Assembly (NCBI RefSeq): GCF_009727055.1
Contig: NC_052353.1
Location: 45,870,935 to 45,934,934, forward strand
From: Benincasa hispida
Lineage: Eukaryota > Streptophyta > Magnoliopsida > Cucurbitales > Cucurbitaceae
Length of the DNA stretch: 64,000 nt
Direction: 5' to 3'
Of the stretch, positions 1 to 11,567 are shown piece after piece. Position 1 is the first letter of the stretch, and each line of letters opens with the position of its first letter. Both the position numbers and the translations under genes were made by a program. The notes below the pieces were generated by a model, which made no database searches, had not been told where the DNA came from, and was given only the letters and a program-made list of their open reading frames with translations.

Positions 1-758
1 CTAATGAACAATAAGTCATAGTCCAACTATGACCAAATCCCTCTCGGGCCAAGAGAGGGTGTGGCGCCACATTGTTCAAGCCCCAGAATCAGCCCTTAAG
101 AGAGGAATTTATCTATTTACCCAGACGTTAGGGAAAGAGTGAATAAGTTGTCTTCCCAACTCCCTAATCAGACGAATCTCCAAGATGGTAGGCTTATTGA
201 GTCAACGATTCGGCCACTCTTATCCATACAAATCAAAAGACTACCTTTATGGATAGAAGTTCACAACTCACTCAGGATTTAGATCATGTCACCTATGGTC
301 ATCCTGGTGAAATGTAAGTCTCTATTATAAATGGTGTAGGTGTTATACAATAAAATAGGTCATTTCGTCATTCGTTCTTATACAAACTCCTTTGTATATA
401 AAACTCCCGCTCACATGTCTCTACACGGATGATTAGGATCAAATCATTTGTAGCTCTTTACAACAATTGTAACATCTACAAAGCGGATTGTATTCGTAGT
501 GTCACCAGGATAAGGTACCCAACCTTATCCATCTACTACAGACCATTTAGATTATCACTTAACCATGATCCACCTGTACGTCTCTATATACATGTTTAAG
601 CTATAGAAGATAACCTTGGATGCTAGTTTATTGGTTTTGTGAGTTAATGCTACTAAATGTCAAATAAAATATCTCATATTTTATTAAATAAATAAAATGT
701 TTGTACATTACAATTACAAACTACAAGACCCACAAGTTTTAGAGCATCAAACTCGATA
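1..758 (-). repeat. Copia 3' LTR (LTR-A family), cut by window edge
   Basis: This is the 5' part (in element orientation) of a minus-strand long terminal repeat. It matches the interior of the other minus-strand LTR-A copies in this window (13983-15365, 60893-62537), sharing the stretch with target words such as CCACTCTTATCCATAC and the block ending in a reverse-complemented TGTTGGG-type terminus, here degraded to ACTCGATA. It is followed directly by ATCTCTCACTC, the complement of a degraded polypurine tract, so it is the 3' LTR of the minus-strand element whose pol remnant lies at 759-8051. The left end lies outside the window. No coding frame is supported within it. Confidence 0.75.
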
Positions 759-1772
759 ATCTCTCACTCTTCCTAAAGCTAGTCGGGTGTACAATATAAA
801 AGTCATACTAATATAAAAGTACACATTAAACAATAGACTAGGACATAAAAACACGTCGAGTATAAAATCTCTCACTTGCCCTAGACTTAATGTGGCCTGT
901 CTCGCAGACCCATACTCTGCAAGTGACCCTCAAAGACCTTAGCCATGAGGACCTTTGTAAATGGATCAACAACGTTGTGTTCCTAAGTTATCTGCGTGAC
1001 GATCACGTCCCTTCTATGTACAATCTCTCAGATGAGATGATACTTCTGCTCTATGTGCTTCCCGCACTCATGACTCCTAGACTCTCGGGAATTAGCCACA
1101 ACACCACTATTATCACAATAAAGGGTGATGGGTTTTGATATGTCTGGAACCACTTCCAGATCAGTTAGGAATTTCCTGAGCCACACAGCTTCCTTAGCAA
1201 CTTCACGAGCTGCTACGTACAGCCTTCATAGTGAATTCAGCAATGTACCCCTGCTTTGACATGGGTTTTGACATGTCTGGAACCACTTCCAGATCAGTCA
1301 GGAATTTCCTGATCCATACAGCTTCCTTAGCAACTTCACGAGCTGCTACGTACAGCCTCCATAGTGAATTCAGCAATGTGCCCCTGTTTAATGCTCCTCT
1401 AGACTACTACTCCTACGTTAAGAGTGAACATTGATCCTGATGTGGATTTCCTAGAATCCTTATCAGTCTCAAAATCAGAGTCCGTGCATCCTGTAAGGAT
1501 CAGATCTTTAGAACCATACACAAGCATGTAGTATCTCGTTTTCCATAGATACTTGAGGATGTTATTAACGGTAGTCTAGTGATAAAATCCTGGGTTAGAC
1601 TGATAATAACAATCTCATTTCCTCAACTTCTTGAGGTGTCTTAGGACACTGTTCCTTAGACGATAGCTAGGGTTGTTGTTAAACCCATATAACTAACAAG
1701 TGGGTTCGCAACCCTTCCACTACGTTGAGGCTCCCTCAACAGTTGAGGTGGATTTGACCTACTAGATGATCA
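759..1772 (-). pseudogene. Copia Pol remnant: polypurine tract, RNase H, part of linker
   Basis: Read on the minus strand this is the C-terminal end of a Ty1/copia polyprotein. The RNase H segment around 1140-1440 keeps the words YVAA, KEAVW and KFLTDLEVVP typical of copia RNase H, but the STMEAEY motif is broken by a 2-base loss just before YVAA. A 133-bp segment of RNase H is duplicated in tandem (1128-1260 and 1261-1393). The RT portion is almost wholly missing; beyond about 1620 come short RNase H/RT remnants and then the linker between integrase and RT, with the PRRSGRV-type sequence. It is a dead copy. It continues at 3872 after an inserted LTR. Confidence 0.8.
1128..1393 (-). repeat. 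133-bp tandem duplication within RNase H remnant
   Basis: Two adjacent copies of 133 bp, 1128-1260 and 1261-1393, differ at only a few positions. Each covers the RNase H region from the word complementary to ATGGGTTTTGA to the word complementary to AGCAATGT. Other copia copies in the window carry this sequence once, so the duplication arose in this dead copy. Confidence 0.85.
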
Positions 1773-3871
1773 TGTTGGGGTTGATGCCTTAAAGTCTCGT
1801 GTCCTGTAGTTTGTAAATAGTTTGTACGAACGCTTGTGATGTATAATATATGATATTTTACTTTACTTCTTGATTTTGCTCAGTTGTTTGTTTTATTTGT
1901 TTTACACAAACCAATAAACATAAAATCCCTGGTTATCAGTATGTAACTTAAGCATGTATGTGGTTACATACAAGTGGATCATGTCTTAAGTGATAACCAA
2001 AATGGTCTGTAGTATATGGATATAGAAGGAAAGCCTTATCCTGGTAACACCATGGATGCGACCCGCTTTGTGGAATGGTCACAAGTGTTGTGACTTGTCA
2101 CAGATGGTCTGATCCTTATCATTTGTGCAGGGGACATGCGAGTGGGGGCGTCCAATACAAAGAGTTTGTATAAGACCTGACCACGAAGTGTTAACATCTC
2201 GTTATAAACACCGTTCATGACAGAGACTTCACTTCATTAGGATGACCATAGGTAACATGACCTCAATCCTGAGTGAGTTGGGAACTTCTGCCATTGAGGG
2301 CGGTCCTTTGATTTGTATGGGTGCGAGTAGCTAGGTCGCCGACTCAAACCTATCATTTTGAGGATTCGTCTAATTTGGGAGTTGGGAACTCAGCTACACA
2401 AGATGGAATTCACTCCTTCCCCGAAGTAGGGTCAAGTAGACAGATAGCTCCCTTAAGGGCTGATTCCAAGGCTTGAACGATGTAGCACCACACACATTCT
2501 CTTGGTCTGAGAGGTGTTCGCACATAATTGGACTATGTTGTATTGTTCATTAGAGGAGTCAGTGGTACTTAAAGAGTGAGATGTAACTACAGGGGCAAAA
2601 TGGTAAATTTTCCCAGCTGTACTTACGAGCATCTGTGAAGGGTCATCATACTCATGATTGGTTATATCCGATGGACACAGAAATATATCTGTGGTAAGAA
2701 GAGTTCAACTATTGATCTTTAGTGGAATGCCTGACAATTAACGAATGGTTGATCTCGTGGCTAAAGAGTTTAGTTAGCTATTCATGTATCGTTGGAGCTT
2801 CGAGCCATAGGTCCATAAGATCCCCTAGGTAGCTAGGATAAAGTCGAGAATCAGTTTTTGGGTCAGTTTGAAATGTTCAAATTGACAAGAGGGAGTTCGA
2901 TTATATATGATATAATTGAACTGGTTAATTATATATAATGTGATTGACTAAATATATGAGATACATTATTTTGGAGAAAATTAGATATAAATATGATTTA
3001 CATCAAGTAGAGGAGAAATTACTATAGTAGATATATGATATCAAACTATAGGTTAAGAATATAATATGATTATATTCATTTATTAATTAATTGGTTGGTT
3101 TATGTGATAATTGACCAGAAATTTCTCCTGAATCGTGCGTTAGTGGGATGATTAATTTCAGTTATTGTAACTGAAGAATAAAATGATAATTGGTTTCTTT
3201 TTGCAAAGAGTTCGAAAAACTCGCACAAGGTGTGGAAACATCACGATCGCTTAGCTGAGAGTCTATATGATATCGCTTATCGCCAAATGATCGAACACCT
3301 TGCGTACTACGATTACACACGTTCTCTAAACGATCGCTTAGCATGCCGAGTTTTTCTAAACGATCGTTTACTCTTTACTAAACGATCGCTTAGTAAAACC
3401 TACACGATCGTGTACCTTTTCCTAAACGATAAGCTTCCGGCTATACGATAGCTATCTCCCACTTGCTTGTCCTTTTACACGATTCGTCCTTTCCTCCTTC
3501 CTCTACCAATTCCATCAAAGTCCACTCTTTGGATTCTCACTCCGAGAATACCAAGGGCTTCAAGTGGTGGTGTCATCCTCAGGTTTTGCTTGTTCATGTG
3601 CTGTCGTTTGTGTAGACGATCGTGCTGCTAGGTGACTATTTGCTGGGCGGTAAAGACCGTAGAAGGTTGCTTCCGCTGGATTGGGTTCGAAGTGAAGACA
3701 GTCTTCAACTGGTACGTTTACTCAATCTGTTGTTATTTAATTGTTAAAGCATAACCACAATTAGTGTTAAATTGCATACCTGTTTGTTACAATGTGTGTG
3801 TGTGGTAATTTGGTCACAATGAAATAGGAAAGATCCGAACGCGCTCATGCTCTTGTTAAAGAGTTACTTCA
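1773..3871 (+). mobile_element. Solo LTR, copia LTR-A family, inserted in minus-strand pol
   Basis: A 2.1-kb LTR starts TGTTGGGGTTGATGCC and ends AGAGTTACTTCA, and no internal region is attached. It interrupts the minus-strand pol linker, which resumes at 3872. Flanking 5-mers are GATCA (1768-1772) and GATCC (3872-3876), a 4/5 match consistent with a target duplication. It carries the CGATCG array (about 3230-3450) in the same relative place as other LTR-A copies. Inference: it is the product of recombination between two LTRs of a formerly complete element. Confidence 0.85.
3230..3450 (+). repeat. CGATCG array inside LTR-A
   Basis: Degenerate short repeats built around the palindrome CGATCG, often in the context AAACGATCGCTTAG, are spaced roughly 15-25 bp apart. 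They sit about 420-640 bp before the LTR 3' end. Equivalent arrays occur in every full-length LTR-A copy here. Confidence 0.8.
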
Positions 3872-4178
3872 GATCCAACTTCAACAACTTTTATTAGGTA
3901 TTGGGCTCTTCAACAACTCTTGTTGAAGGTTCAATTGTTTCATTGTAAAGTTCACCTAACACAATCTTACTGCGGGGTTTATGTTCATTTATGTGGTATC
4001 TTCTATAAAGGTAGCATTTGTCGACACAAACACCTTATCCTTAGGATCGTAGAAGTAACCACCTCTCGTTCCATTAGGGTAACCTACAAATAGGCACAAT
4101 TTTGAACAAGGTTTCAATTTCTTAGGATTTTCCTCAAGCACGTATGCTGGGCAACCTCAGATCCTGGAATGTCATAAA
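3872..4178 (-). pseudogene. Copia Pol remnant: linker and integrase C-terminus
   Basis: This is a continuation of the minus-strand element after the LTR at 1773-3871. On the minus strand it encodes degraded versions of the integrase C-terminal region found at 13374-13700, including the LFVGYPKGTRGGYFYD-like and NATFLEEDH-like segments. Frames are broken. The element is interrupted again at 4179 by a second plus-strand LTR. Confidence 0.75.
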
Positions 4179-5226
4179 TGTTGGGGTTGATGCCCTAAAT
4201 CTTGTAGGGTTCTATAGTTTGTAAATGTTTTGAACAAACTATTTTTTATTTAATAAAATATATGATATTTTATTCCATAAATGTTGCATTAACCACAAGC
4301 TCATAAACTAACATCCAATGTTATCTTGTAGCTTAAACATATATGTAGAGACACACGTGTGGATCATGTTTAAGTGATAACATAAGTGATAACATCCAAA
4401 GTTGGGTACCTTATCCTGGTAACACTACGAGTATGGCCTGCTTTATACGTGTTGTATGTAAACCCCGAACTCTAGGTTCCTAGATAAGCAAGTTTAGCCA
4501 AAGGAATGTTATAATATATATATATTTTTTTCTTTTCTTATTTTTTTTATTAAAGTAATTCCTGGTTATTCATAGGAATTATGATGGAAGGGAAGGAAAA
4601 ACTAAGTGGGGGTAAAGTGGCGGTTAATCCTTGAACTTGGGAGGCGGTGGGAAGTGTTTTGGAAGAAGAACTTCAAAAGCTTGGTTTCGGCAGCAGACAT
4701 GAAGATTTTAGTGAATTCAGTGCCATTTGAAAACTGAGAGAATCTAGGTTGTGAAATTGTCTTGCCGGAGGAAGATTTCAGGAGGAGAAGAACAAGGAGT
4801 GAAGAAAATAAAGAGAAGGCAAAACCTCATATTTAAGCAGGGCTGAGGTGAAGATTGAAAGTTCCAAGCCAAACTATAAGGAATTCTGGGTTGAAATTTT
4901 AAGGTAAGGAAGTTAACTCAATTCTAAATAAGTTGTAGAAGGAAGTTTCTTGAAAAGAGCTCTAGATTATGAGTTATGAAATTTTGAATTTATAACAGGG
5001 AATTGGTACATAAGCAGATAGCTGCTTGTGATGAACAAGCAAGCAGTTCATCGTAGAGAATTATAGCGAGATTTGGGCATGAGTATCTCGCTTATAAAGA
5101 AAATCTCGCTGATTTTGTGAGGAGGATCTCGCTCTAGGGGGAAATCTCACTAAGAATTTGGCTGAGTATCGCTGGTAAGGTGAGTATCGCTAAGATGAAA
5201 ATTTGACAAGAAAAGCTTGATCTCGC

Positions 5227-5370
5227 TCTAGAGGATCTCGCTGGTATCGCTCTAGAGGATCTCGCTGGTATCGCTCTAGAGGATCTCGCTGGTATCGCTC
5301 TAGAGGATCTCGCTGGAATCGCTCTAGAGGATCTCGCTAGCATCGCTCTAGAGGATCTCGCTGACCTCGC
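5227..5370. repeat. 24-bp minisatellite, six units
   Basis: Six head-to-tail 24-bp units, each starting TCTAGAGGATCTCGCTGG, run without gaps. Later units vary at the last six or so positions. The TCTAGA word recurs every 24 bp. Less regular GATCTCGCT words extend the array on both sides (about 5040-5400). Because 24 is a multiple of three, the array gives a spurious open frame with an 8-residue repeat on the minus strand. Confidence 0.95.
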
Positions 5371-5863
5371 TCAGGGGGATCTCACTAGTAAAGAATGTCT
5401 GTGTTGATGGAAGTTCCTTTAATAAATGAATTATTTGAGGTATTTTACTAGGAATTCTAAGTAGTTTAATCAGAAATTATATCTTTTCAGGTCAAGAAGA
5501 ACTAGGGGAAGCGTATAAACCATTAAGAGCCTGACGAACAGTGAGTGACTAAGTAAACTTAAGGTTTCCAATACTCATGCATATATGATCAAGTAAAGCA
5601 CAGTGACATTAATGATGAAATTATACTTCCTCAAGCAACAAATGGTTGGAGAATAACTTAATGCATGTTTCCTGGCTTGTATGTGTGTAACACAGGCCAA
5701 GGTATGTCGTGTAACCATTATAAAAGCTATGTTTCTGGTTTTGATATATGCTTCCTAAAGGAAGGCTATGGGAAAATGAGTTCTTGTGTAAATGAGTGCC
5801 AATGGAACAGTTCTTGTGTAAATACTAGGCAATGGAACTTAATTTGATGTTACAAAATACACA

Positions 5864-6055
5864 TTTGGTACTGAAAGACATTTGAGAAGGTATTTAACCA
5901 ATTTGGTACCGAAGGACATTTGAGAAGGTACCTGGCCAATTTGATACCAAAGGACATTTGAGAAGGTATCTGGCCAATTTGATACCGAAGGACGTTTGAA
6001 AAGGTATCTTAGTAGCTCGATATTGAAGGACAAATTTGAAAAGGTATCTGAGCAG
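5864..6055. repeat. 38-bp tandem repeat, about five units
   Basis: Units start at 5864, 5902, 5940, 5978 and 6016. The core is GGACATTTGAGAAGGTA, and later units diverge. The related LTR at 16709-19811 has a similar array (CTTCTCCGTGTACTTCAGTA) in the matching region, with a longer unit of about 56 bp. Confidence 0.9.
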
Positions 6056-7962
6056 AAGTACCTAAGTTATGATGGTACTTAGTATGGCCACGTGCACGTA
6101 GGCAGTTATGAATGAGAGACCGAAGTATGGGTCTCTTAGCCGGTAATAAACATTTGGGGGCTTGAGCGTTTAGGCTCGTTCTAAACTAGGGAATAATAAT
6201 GTTTAATGATGTCTGAGAATGGTTTAAAGCTACATTTAGAGACAATTGCTTGAGTTTACTCGTTTATGTATTTACATGTTTATAGTAATGCTATGCTTAT
6301 TGCTTTACAATTCTATAGTCACTCACTGGGTTTTTAGCTCACCAAGTTCCTGTGTTTTCCCTTTTCAGGTAGCGGACAGATTCCTCGGGGTTGATCTTGC
6401 TGCTGCTTGCCACTAAAAGACTCGGCTTATTTAGAAAATTTAGGTTATTGATTTGTCTATGTACACATGTTTTGAGAGGGACTAGGACTTTATTAGAGTT
6501 GTTTGGGCCATCTGTGAACGTTTCATCTCTTAGATGTTATATCATGGTTGCATGCATGTGTTATATGATATTTGTAGAACCTTAAGGAGGCATATCTTAT
6601 TCATACATTATTAATGTTTAACCAGTTGGCATTTAGATTAGAGGGCTAAGGCGGTGGGTATTGGCAGCAAGGCTAGTAACTACCGCAGTCATATCCCCTT
6701 CTAGTTTTGAAAGGGTAATCTGGGAGAGGGTGTGACATTGTAATTATTGTAAAGTGCTACAAGTGATATGATCCTGATCATTCATATATAGACATGTGAG
6801 CGAGGATATTCTATACAAAGGAGTTTGTACAAGACCGGAGCACGAAATGTTTAGTCTCATTATATAACGTCGTTCATAATAGAGATTTTCATTTCACCAG
6901 GATAATCATAGGTAACATGACCTGAGTCCTGAGTGAATTGTGAACTCCTGCCTATGAGGACAGTCCTTTGATTTGTATGGGTGAGAGTGGCTAGATCACT
7001 GGCTAAAAAAGCCTACCACTTTGGGGATTCGTCTGATTGAGGAGTGGGGAACATAGCTACACAAAAAAAAAAAATCATTCCTTCCCCGAGGTCGGGGTAA
7101 GTAGATAAATTACTCTTTTAAAGACTGATTATGGGGCTTGAACAATGTGGCTTCACACCCTCTCCTCACCAGAGAGGGGTTTCGTCATAGCAAGATTATG
7201 ATCTATTATTCATTAGAGGGATCAGTGGTACTTAAGGAGTTATATGTAACTATAGAGACAAAACAGTAATTTTGGCTCAGCTATACTTACGAGCAATTTG
7301 TGAAGGGTCGTCGTATTGTTGATTATATCCAATGGACACAGAAATATATCTGTAGTACGAAGAGTGCAACTATCGGTCTTTAGTGGAGTGCCCGACAGTT
7401 AACAAATGGTGAATAATTTAATTAAAGAGTTTGATTATTCATGTATCGTTTGAGCTTCAAGCTACAGGTCTATGAGGTCCCCTTTGTAGCTCAATATGAT
7501 TAAAAGAGAATAAGTTTTTTTTTATTAATTTGAATTGTTCAAATTAATTGAGGGATTTAATTATATATGATATAATTAAGTTATTTTAATTATATGTGTA
7601 AGACAGAAACATTGTGGGAGAGTTGTTGTTCTTAGAGATCAATCACAATTCTTCATCCTTCTCTCTACTCTCTTTTTTCCTTCAATCCAAAATAGTCAGA
7701 GCTCGCCACTCCTGGGTTCTCTACCTGAGAATACCAAGATCGCCTTCGTGGTAGTGTTCGTTTCTTGATGGGGGGATACTTGAAGAAGGTCTCCAAAGGT
7801 AAGGGGTTCTGAAACCTTAAGTTTCTTTTTAATTAAGCATGCTATAATTTATGTAAATGCATAAGTTGTTCTTTCTTTTCTGTAAAAATTACATTCTATG
7901 AGAAATGGAAATTGAGACGATCCTGCTTCTGCTCAAGGTTCCCTTCAATTTGGGTTCCTTCA

Positions 7963-8051
7963 GTTTATTACCTTTACGACCATTCCATAATTCCAATGGT
8001 GTTCTAGTAACACTTTTGGACGGAACACGGTTCAAAATGTAAGCTGCAATC
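7963..8051 (-). pseudogene. Copia integrase fragment
   Basis: About 90 bp on the minus strand encode a degraded version of the integrase segment VPSKSVTRTPLELWNGRKG. It is the last visible piece of the minus-strand element that begins at the left edge; the rest is lost at the junction with the LTR at 8052. Confidence 0.65.
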
Positions 8052-8456
8052 TAAAGAAACTCTTATACAAGAGTACCTCTGAGTGGAAGCGGATCTTTCC
8101 AAAAGCATTGTGACAGAATTACCACATTTACATTAAAACAAACAGATGGTAACGGAGAAAACGGCGGCCAATTATCCCATAACTATCCAATTAATAATAA
8201 TAAATATAATCATATTATATTCATTAACCTATAGTTTAATATCATATATCAACCATAGTGTTTTCTCCTCTACTAGATATAAATCATATTTATATCCAAT
8301 TTTCTCCAATTAATGTATCTCGTACATAAAGTCAATCATATCATATATAATTAACCAGTTCAATCATATCATATATAATCAAACTCCCTCTTGTCAATTT
8401 GAACATTTCAAACTGACCCAAAATCTGATTCTCAACTTGAATCTAAGCTACAAGGG

Positions 8457-10576
8457 TTGGGGTTTGTGCCCTAAAGTCTCGTGTCCTATAGCTTGTAAAC
8501 AACTTTGTACGAACACTTGTGATGTATGATACAAATGATATTTATTTCACTACTTGACTTTGCACATTTAGATGTTTTTTATTTTACCACAAACCAATAA
8601 ACTTAATATCCCTGGTTTTCTTTATGTAACTTAAGCATGTATGTAGTGACATATAAGTGGATCATGTCTTAAGTGACAACAAAAATAGTCTGTAGTATAT
8701 GGATATAGGAGGGAAACCATATCCTGGTAACACTATAGACGCGGCCCACTTTGTGGAATTGTTATAAATGTTGTGACTTGTCACAGATGGTCTAATCTTG
8801 ATTATTTGTGTAGTGGACATACGAGTGGGGGTGTTCTATACAAAGAGTTTGTATAAGACTTGACCTTGAAGTGTTAATGTCTTGTCATATAACTCCATTC
8901 ATGACTGAGACTTCACTTCACTAAGATGACCATAGGTAACATGACCTTAATCCTGAGTGAGTTGGGAACTCCTGCCATTGAGGGCGGTCCTTTGATTTGC
9001 ATGGGTGCGAGTGGCCAGAATGCCAACTCAAACCTAACATTTTTGGGATTCTTCTCATTTGGGAGGTGGGAACTCAGCTTCACAAGATGGAGTTCACTCT
9101 TTCCCCAAAATAGGGGTAAGTAGATAGATTGCTCTCTTAAAGGTTGATCTCGGGACTTGAACGATGTGGCGCCATGCACCTTCTCATGGCCCGAGAGGTG
9201 TTCACACATAGTAGGACTATGTTGTATTGTTCATTAGAGGGATCAGTAGTACTTAAGAAGGAAGATGTAATTACAGGGGCAAAACGGTAAATTGGCCTAC
9301 TGTAATTACGAACATCTTTGAGGGATCATCGTACTGATGATTGGTTATATCCAATGGACATAGAAATATATCTATGGAAAGAAGAGTTCAACTTTCAGTC
9401 TTTAATGGAATGCCTGGCAGTTAACGGATGGTGGATATCGTGACTAAAGAGTTTAGTTAGCTATTCACATACCGTTGGAGCTTCGAGCCATAGGTCCATA
9501 AGGCCTCCTTGGTAGCTTGGATACAAGTTGAGAATCAGTTTTTAGGCAGTTTGAAATGTTCAAATTGACAAGAGGGAGTTCGATTATATATGATATAATT
9601 GAACGAGTTAATTAAATATGATATAAATAACTTTATGTATGAGATACATTAATTTGGAGGAAATTGAATATAAATATAATTTATATCTAGTAGAAGAAAA
9701 TATTATAATTAATATATGATATTAATTTATATGTTATCAAAATGATAAGATCACATTCATTGAACAGTTATAAAGGAAATGGGACGGCGTCTCTTCTATT
9801 CAAAATAACGGATGAGTGCATTATATATAGCTGACGATGTGTTGAAAACAAAGGCGCGGACATTGTGAAAAAGATAATGTCATCGTTTAGAAAATCAATG
9901 CCCATATGATAGTGACTGCATGATCGCTTACATATACGATATTGCTAAGCGATCGCTTACCGATTACACCGTTGTGTGCTATTATCTAAACAATCGTTTA
10001 CCTTTTTCCTAAGTGAATGTTTAGCTCCCAGTATTTACTAAACCATCGTATAGACAATCACTTAGTTTTTCCTATGCGATCGTTTGGACGATCGCTCACC
10101 CTTTTCCTTCATGATCGTTTATACGATTGCTTACCTTTTCCTGCACGATCATTTAGACGATCTCTTACTTTTTCCTACATGATCGTATACTTCACCTAAA
10201 CGATCAAGCATCTTGTCTATGTGATAGATGACCTCATCTCCCACTTTCTTGATCGTTGTGTACAGTCTCTCTTCCTTCTTGCCTCTACCAAATCCGAACA
10301 AAGCTCACACTTTGGATTCTCACTCCAAAAATATTGAGGGCTCTGAGTGATGTTGTCTTCTCCATTTCCTTCTGCTCTGGTGGTGATTGTTCAAGGTAAA
10401 CAGTTGGGTTTTAGGCTCGCTGTGAAGGAGAACTCCTCATCTGGTATGATCTCTTGATCTCTTTAGTATTATGAATGCATATTAGTATGTTTTGAATATA
10501 TATGCGGTAATTTTGTCACAATTAATTGGAAAGATCCGCTTCCGCTCGTAGGTACTCTTGAATAAGAGTTCCTTCA
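8457..10576 (+). mobile_element. Solo LTR-A nested in an inverted LTR-A, TSD aaggg
   Basis: The LTR runs from TTGGGGTTTGTGCC (the first two bases TG are lost) to AGAGTTCCTTCA. The flanking 5-mer AAGGG is present on both sides (8452-8456 and 10577-10581). Removing the insert restores the normal LTR text ACAAGGGGACCTTATGGACC of the minus-strand copy, which confirms the boundaries. The CGATCG array is at about 9890-10210. Confidence 0.9.
9890..10210 (+). repeat. CGATCG array inside LTR-A
   Basis: About a dozen degenerate units contain CGATCG or one-base variants such as TGATCG and CGATTG, with a TTTA tail. They lie 370-690 bp before the LTR end. Many variants are explained by CpG loss. Confidence 0.8.
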
Positions 10577-11567
10577 AAGGGGACCTTATGGACCTATGGC
10601 TTGAAGCTCCAACGGTACGTGAATAGCTAACTAAACTCTTTAGCCACAAGATCCACTATCCGTTAACTGCCAGGCATTCCACTAAAGTCTGAAAGCTGAA
10701 CTTTTCTTACCACAGATATATTTTCGTATCCATTGGATATAACCAATTAACAGTACAATAACCCTTCATAGATGCTCGTAAGTACACCTAGACCAATTTA
10801 CCATTTTTCCCCTGTAGTTACATCTAACTCCTTAAGTACCGTTGATCCCTTTAATGAACAATACAACATAGTCCCACTATGTGTGAACACTTCTCAGCCA
10901 TGAGAAAGTGTGCGCTTTAGGGAAGAAGTGAATTCCATCTTCTGTAGCCGAGTTCCCAACTCCCAAATCAGACGAATCCCAAAAGTGGTAGGTTTGAGTC
11001 AGTGACATGGCCATTCGCACCCATGCAAATCAAAGGACCGCCTTCAATGGCAGGAGTTCCCAACTCACTCAGGATTGAGGTCATGTTACCTATTGTTATC
11101 CTAGTGAAGTGAAGTCTCTTTCATGAACGACATTATATAATGAGACGTTAACACTTCGTGGTTAGGTCTTATACAAACTCTTTGTATAAGACGCCCCCTT
11201 TCACATGTTTCCACACGAATGATCAGGATCAGACCATCTGTAGCAAGTCACAACACTTGTAACTATTCCACAAAGCGGGCCGCATCCATAGCGTTATCAA
11301 GATAAGGTTTCCCTCCTATATCCATATACTACAGACCATTTGGTTATCACTTAAGACATGATCCACTTGTATGTCACCACATACATGCTTAAGTTACATA
11401 ATGACAATCAGGGATTTTAGTTTATTGGTTTGTGGCAAAGCAAATAAAACATCTAATGTGCAAAGTCAAGTAGTGAAGAAAATATCATATATTATACATC
11501 ACAAGCGTTTGTACAAAATGTGTTTACAAACTACAGGACACGAGACTTTAGGACATCATCCTCAACA

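Larger units (their letters stand above)
4457..6737. mobile_element. Solo LTR, probably Ty3-type, with perfect TSD
   Basis: The repeat starts TGTAAACCCCGAACTC and ends GGGTGTGACA, flanked on both sides by the 5-mer TTGTA (4452-4456 and 6738-6742), a perfect target-site duplication. Its ends resemble those of the 16709-19811 LTR read in the opposite direction (TGTCAACCCCG and GGGGTATGACA), and both hold tandem arrays at corresponding places, so they are one family. No protein domains are present. Assignment to Ty3/gypsy is inference from the terminal sequence style and long LTR length. Confidence 0.85.
4179..7962 (+). mobile_element. LTR-A-type copia LTR, split by a nested solo LTR
   Basis: The LTR begins TGTTGGGGTTGATGCCCTAAA at 4179, breaks off at 4456, and resumes at 6738 with the sequence expected next (ATTGTAAAGTGCTACAAG). 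It ends GGGTTCCTTCA at 7962. Total without the insert is about 1.5 kb. It lies inside minus-strand integrase sequence: removing it joins GTCATAAA to the TTACC that follows the last 5 bp, as in the uninterrupted family. No convincing target duplication remains. The CGATCG array seen in other copies is missing here, apparently by internal deletion. Confidence 0.75.
8052..11567 (-). mobile_element. Copia 3' LTR (LTR-A), interrupted by a plus-strand LTR
   Basis: Read on the plus strand the LTR starts with a degraded TGAAGGAACTC terminus and ends ACATCATCCTCAACA at 11567, followed by ATCTCCCACTTG, the complement of the polypurine tract. It is therefore the 3' LTR of the minus-strand pol at 11568-13982. 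A plus-strand LTR occupies 8457-10576. The left part lacks the roughly 600-bp segment holding the CGATCG array. Confidence 0.8.

Noticed and set aside
3230..3450. CGATCG arrays as CRISPR-like repeats
   Set aside because: Units are degenerate, spacing is irregular, no unique spacers or Cas genes exist, and the context is plant LTRs.
5134..5343. Minus-strand open frame with an ARSSRAIP repeat
   Set aside because: It is only the 24-bp minisatellite read in frame; it lies in a solo LTR.
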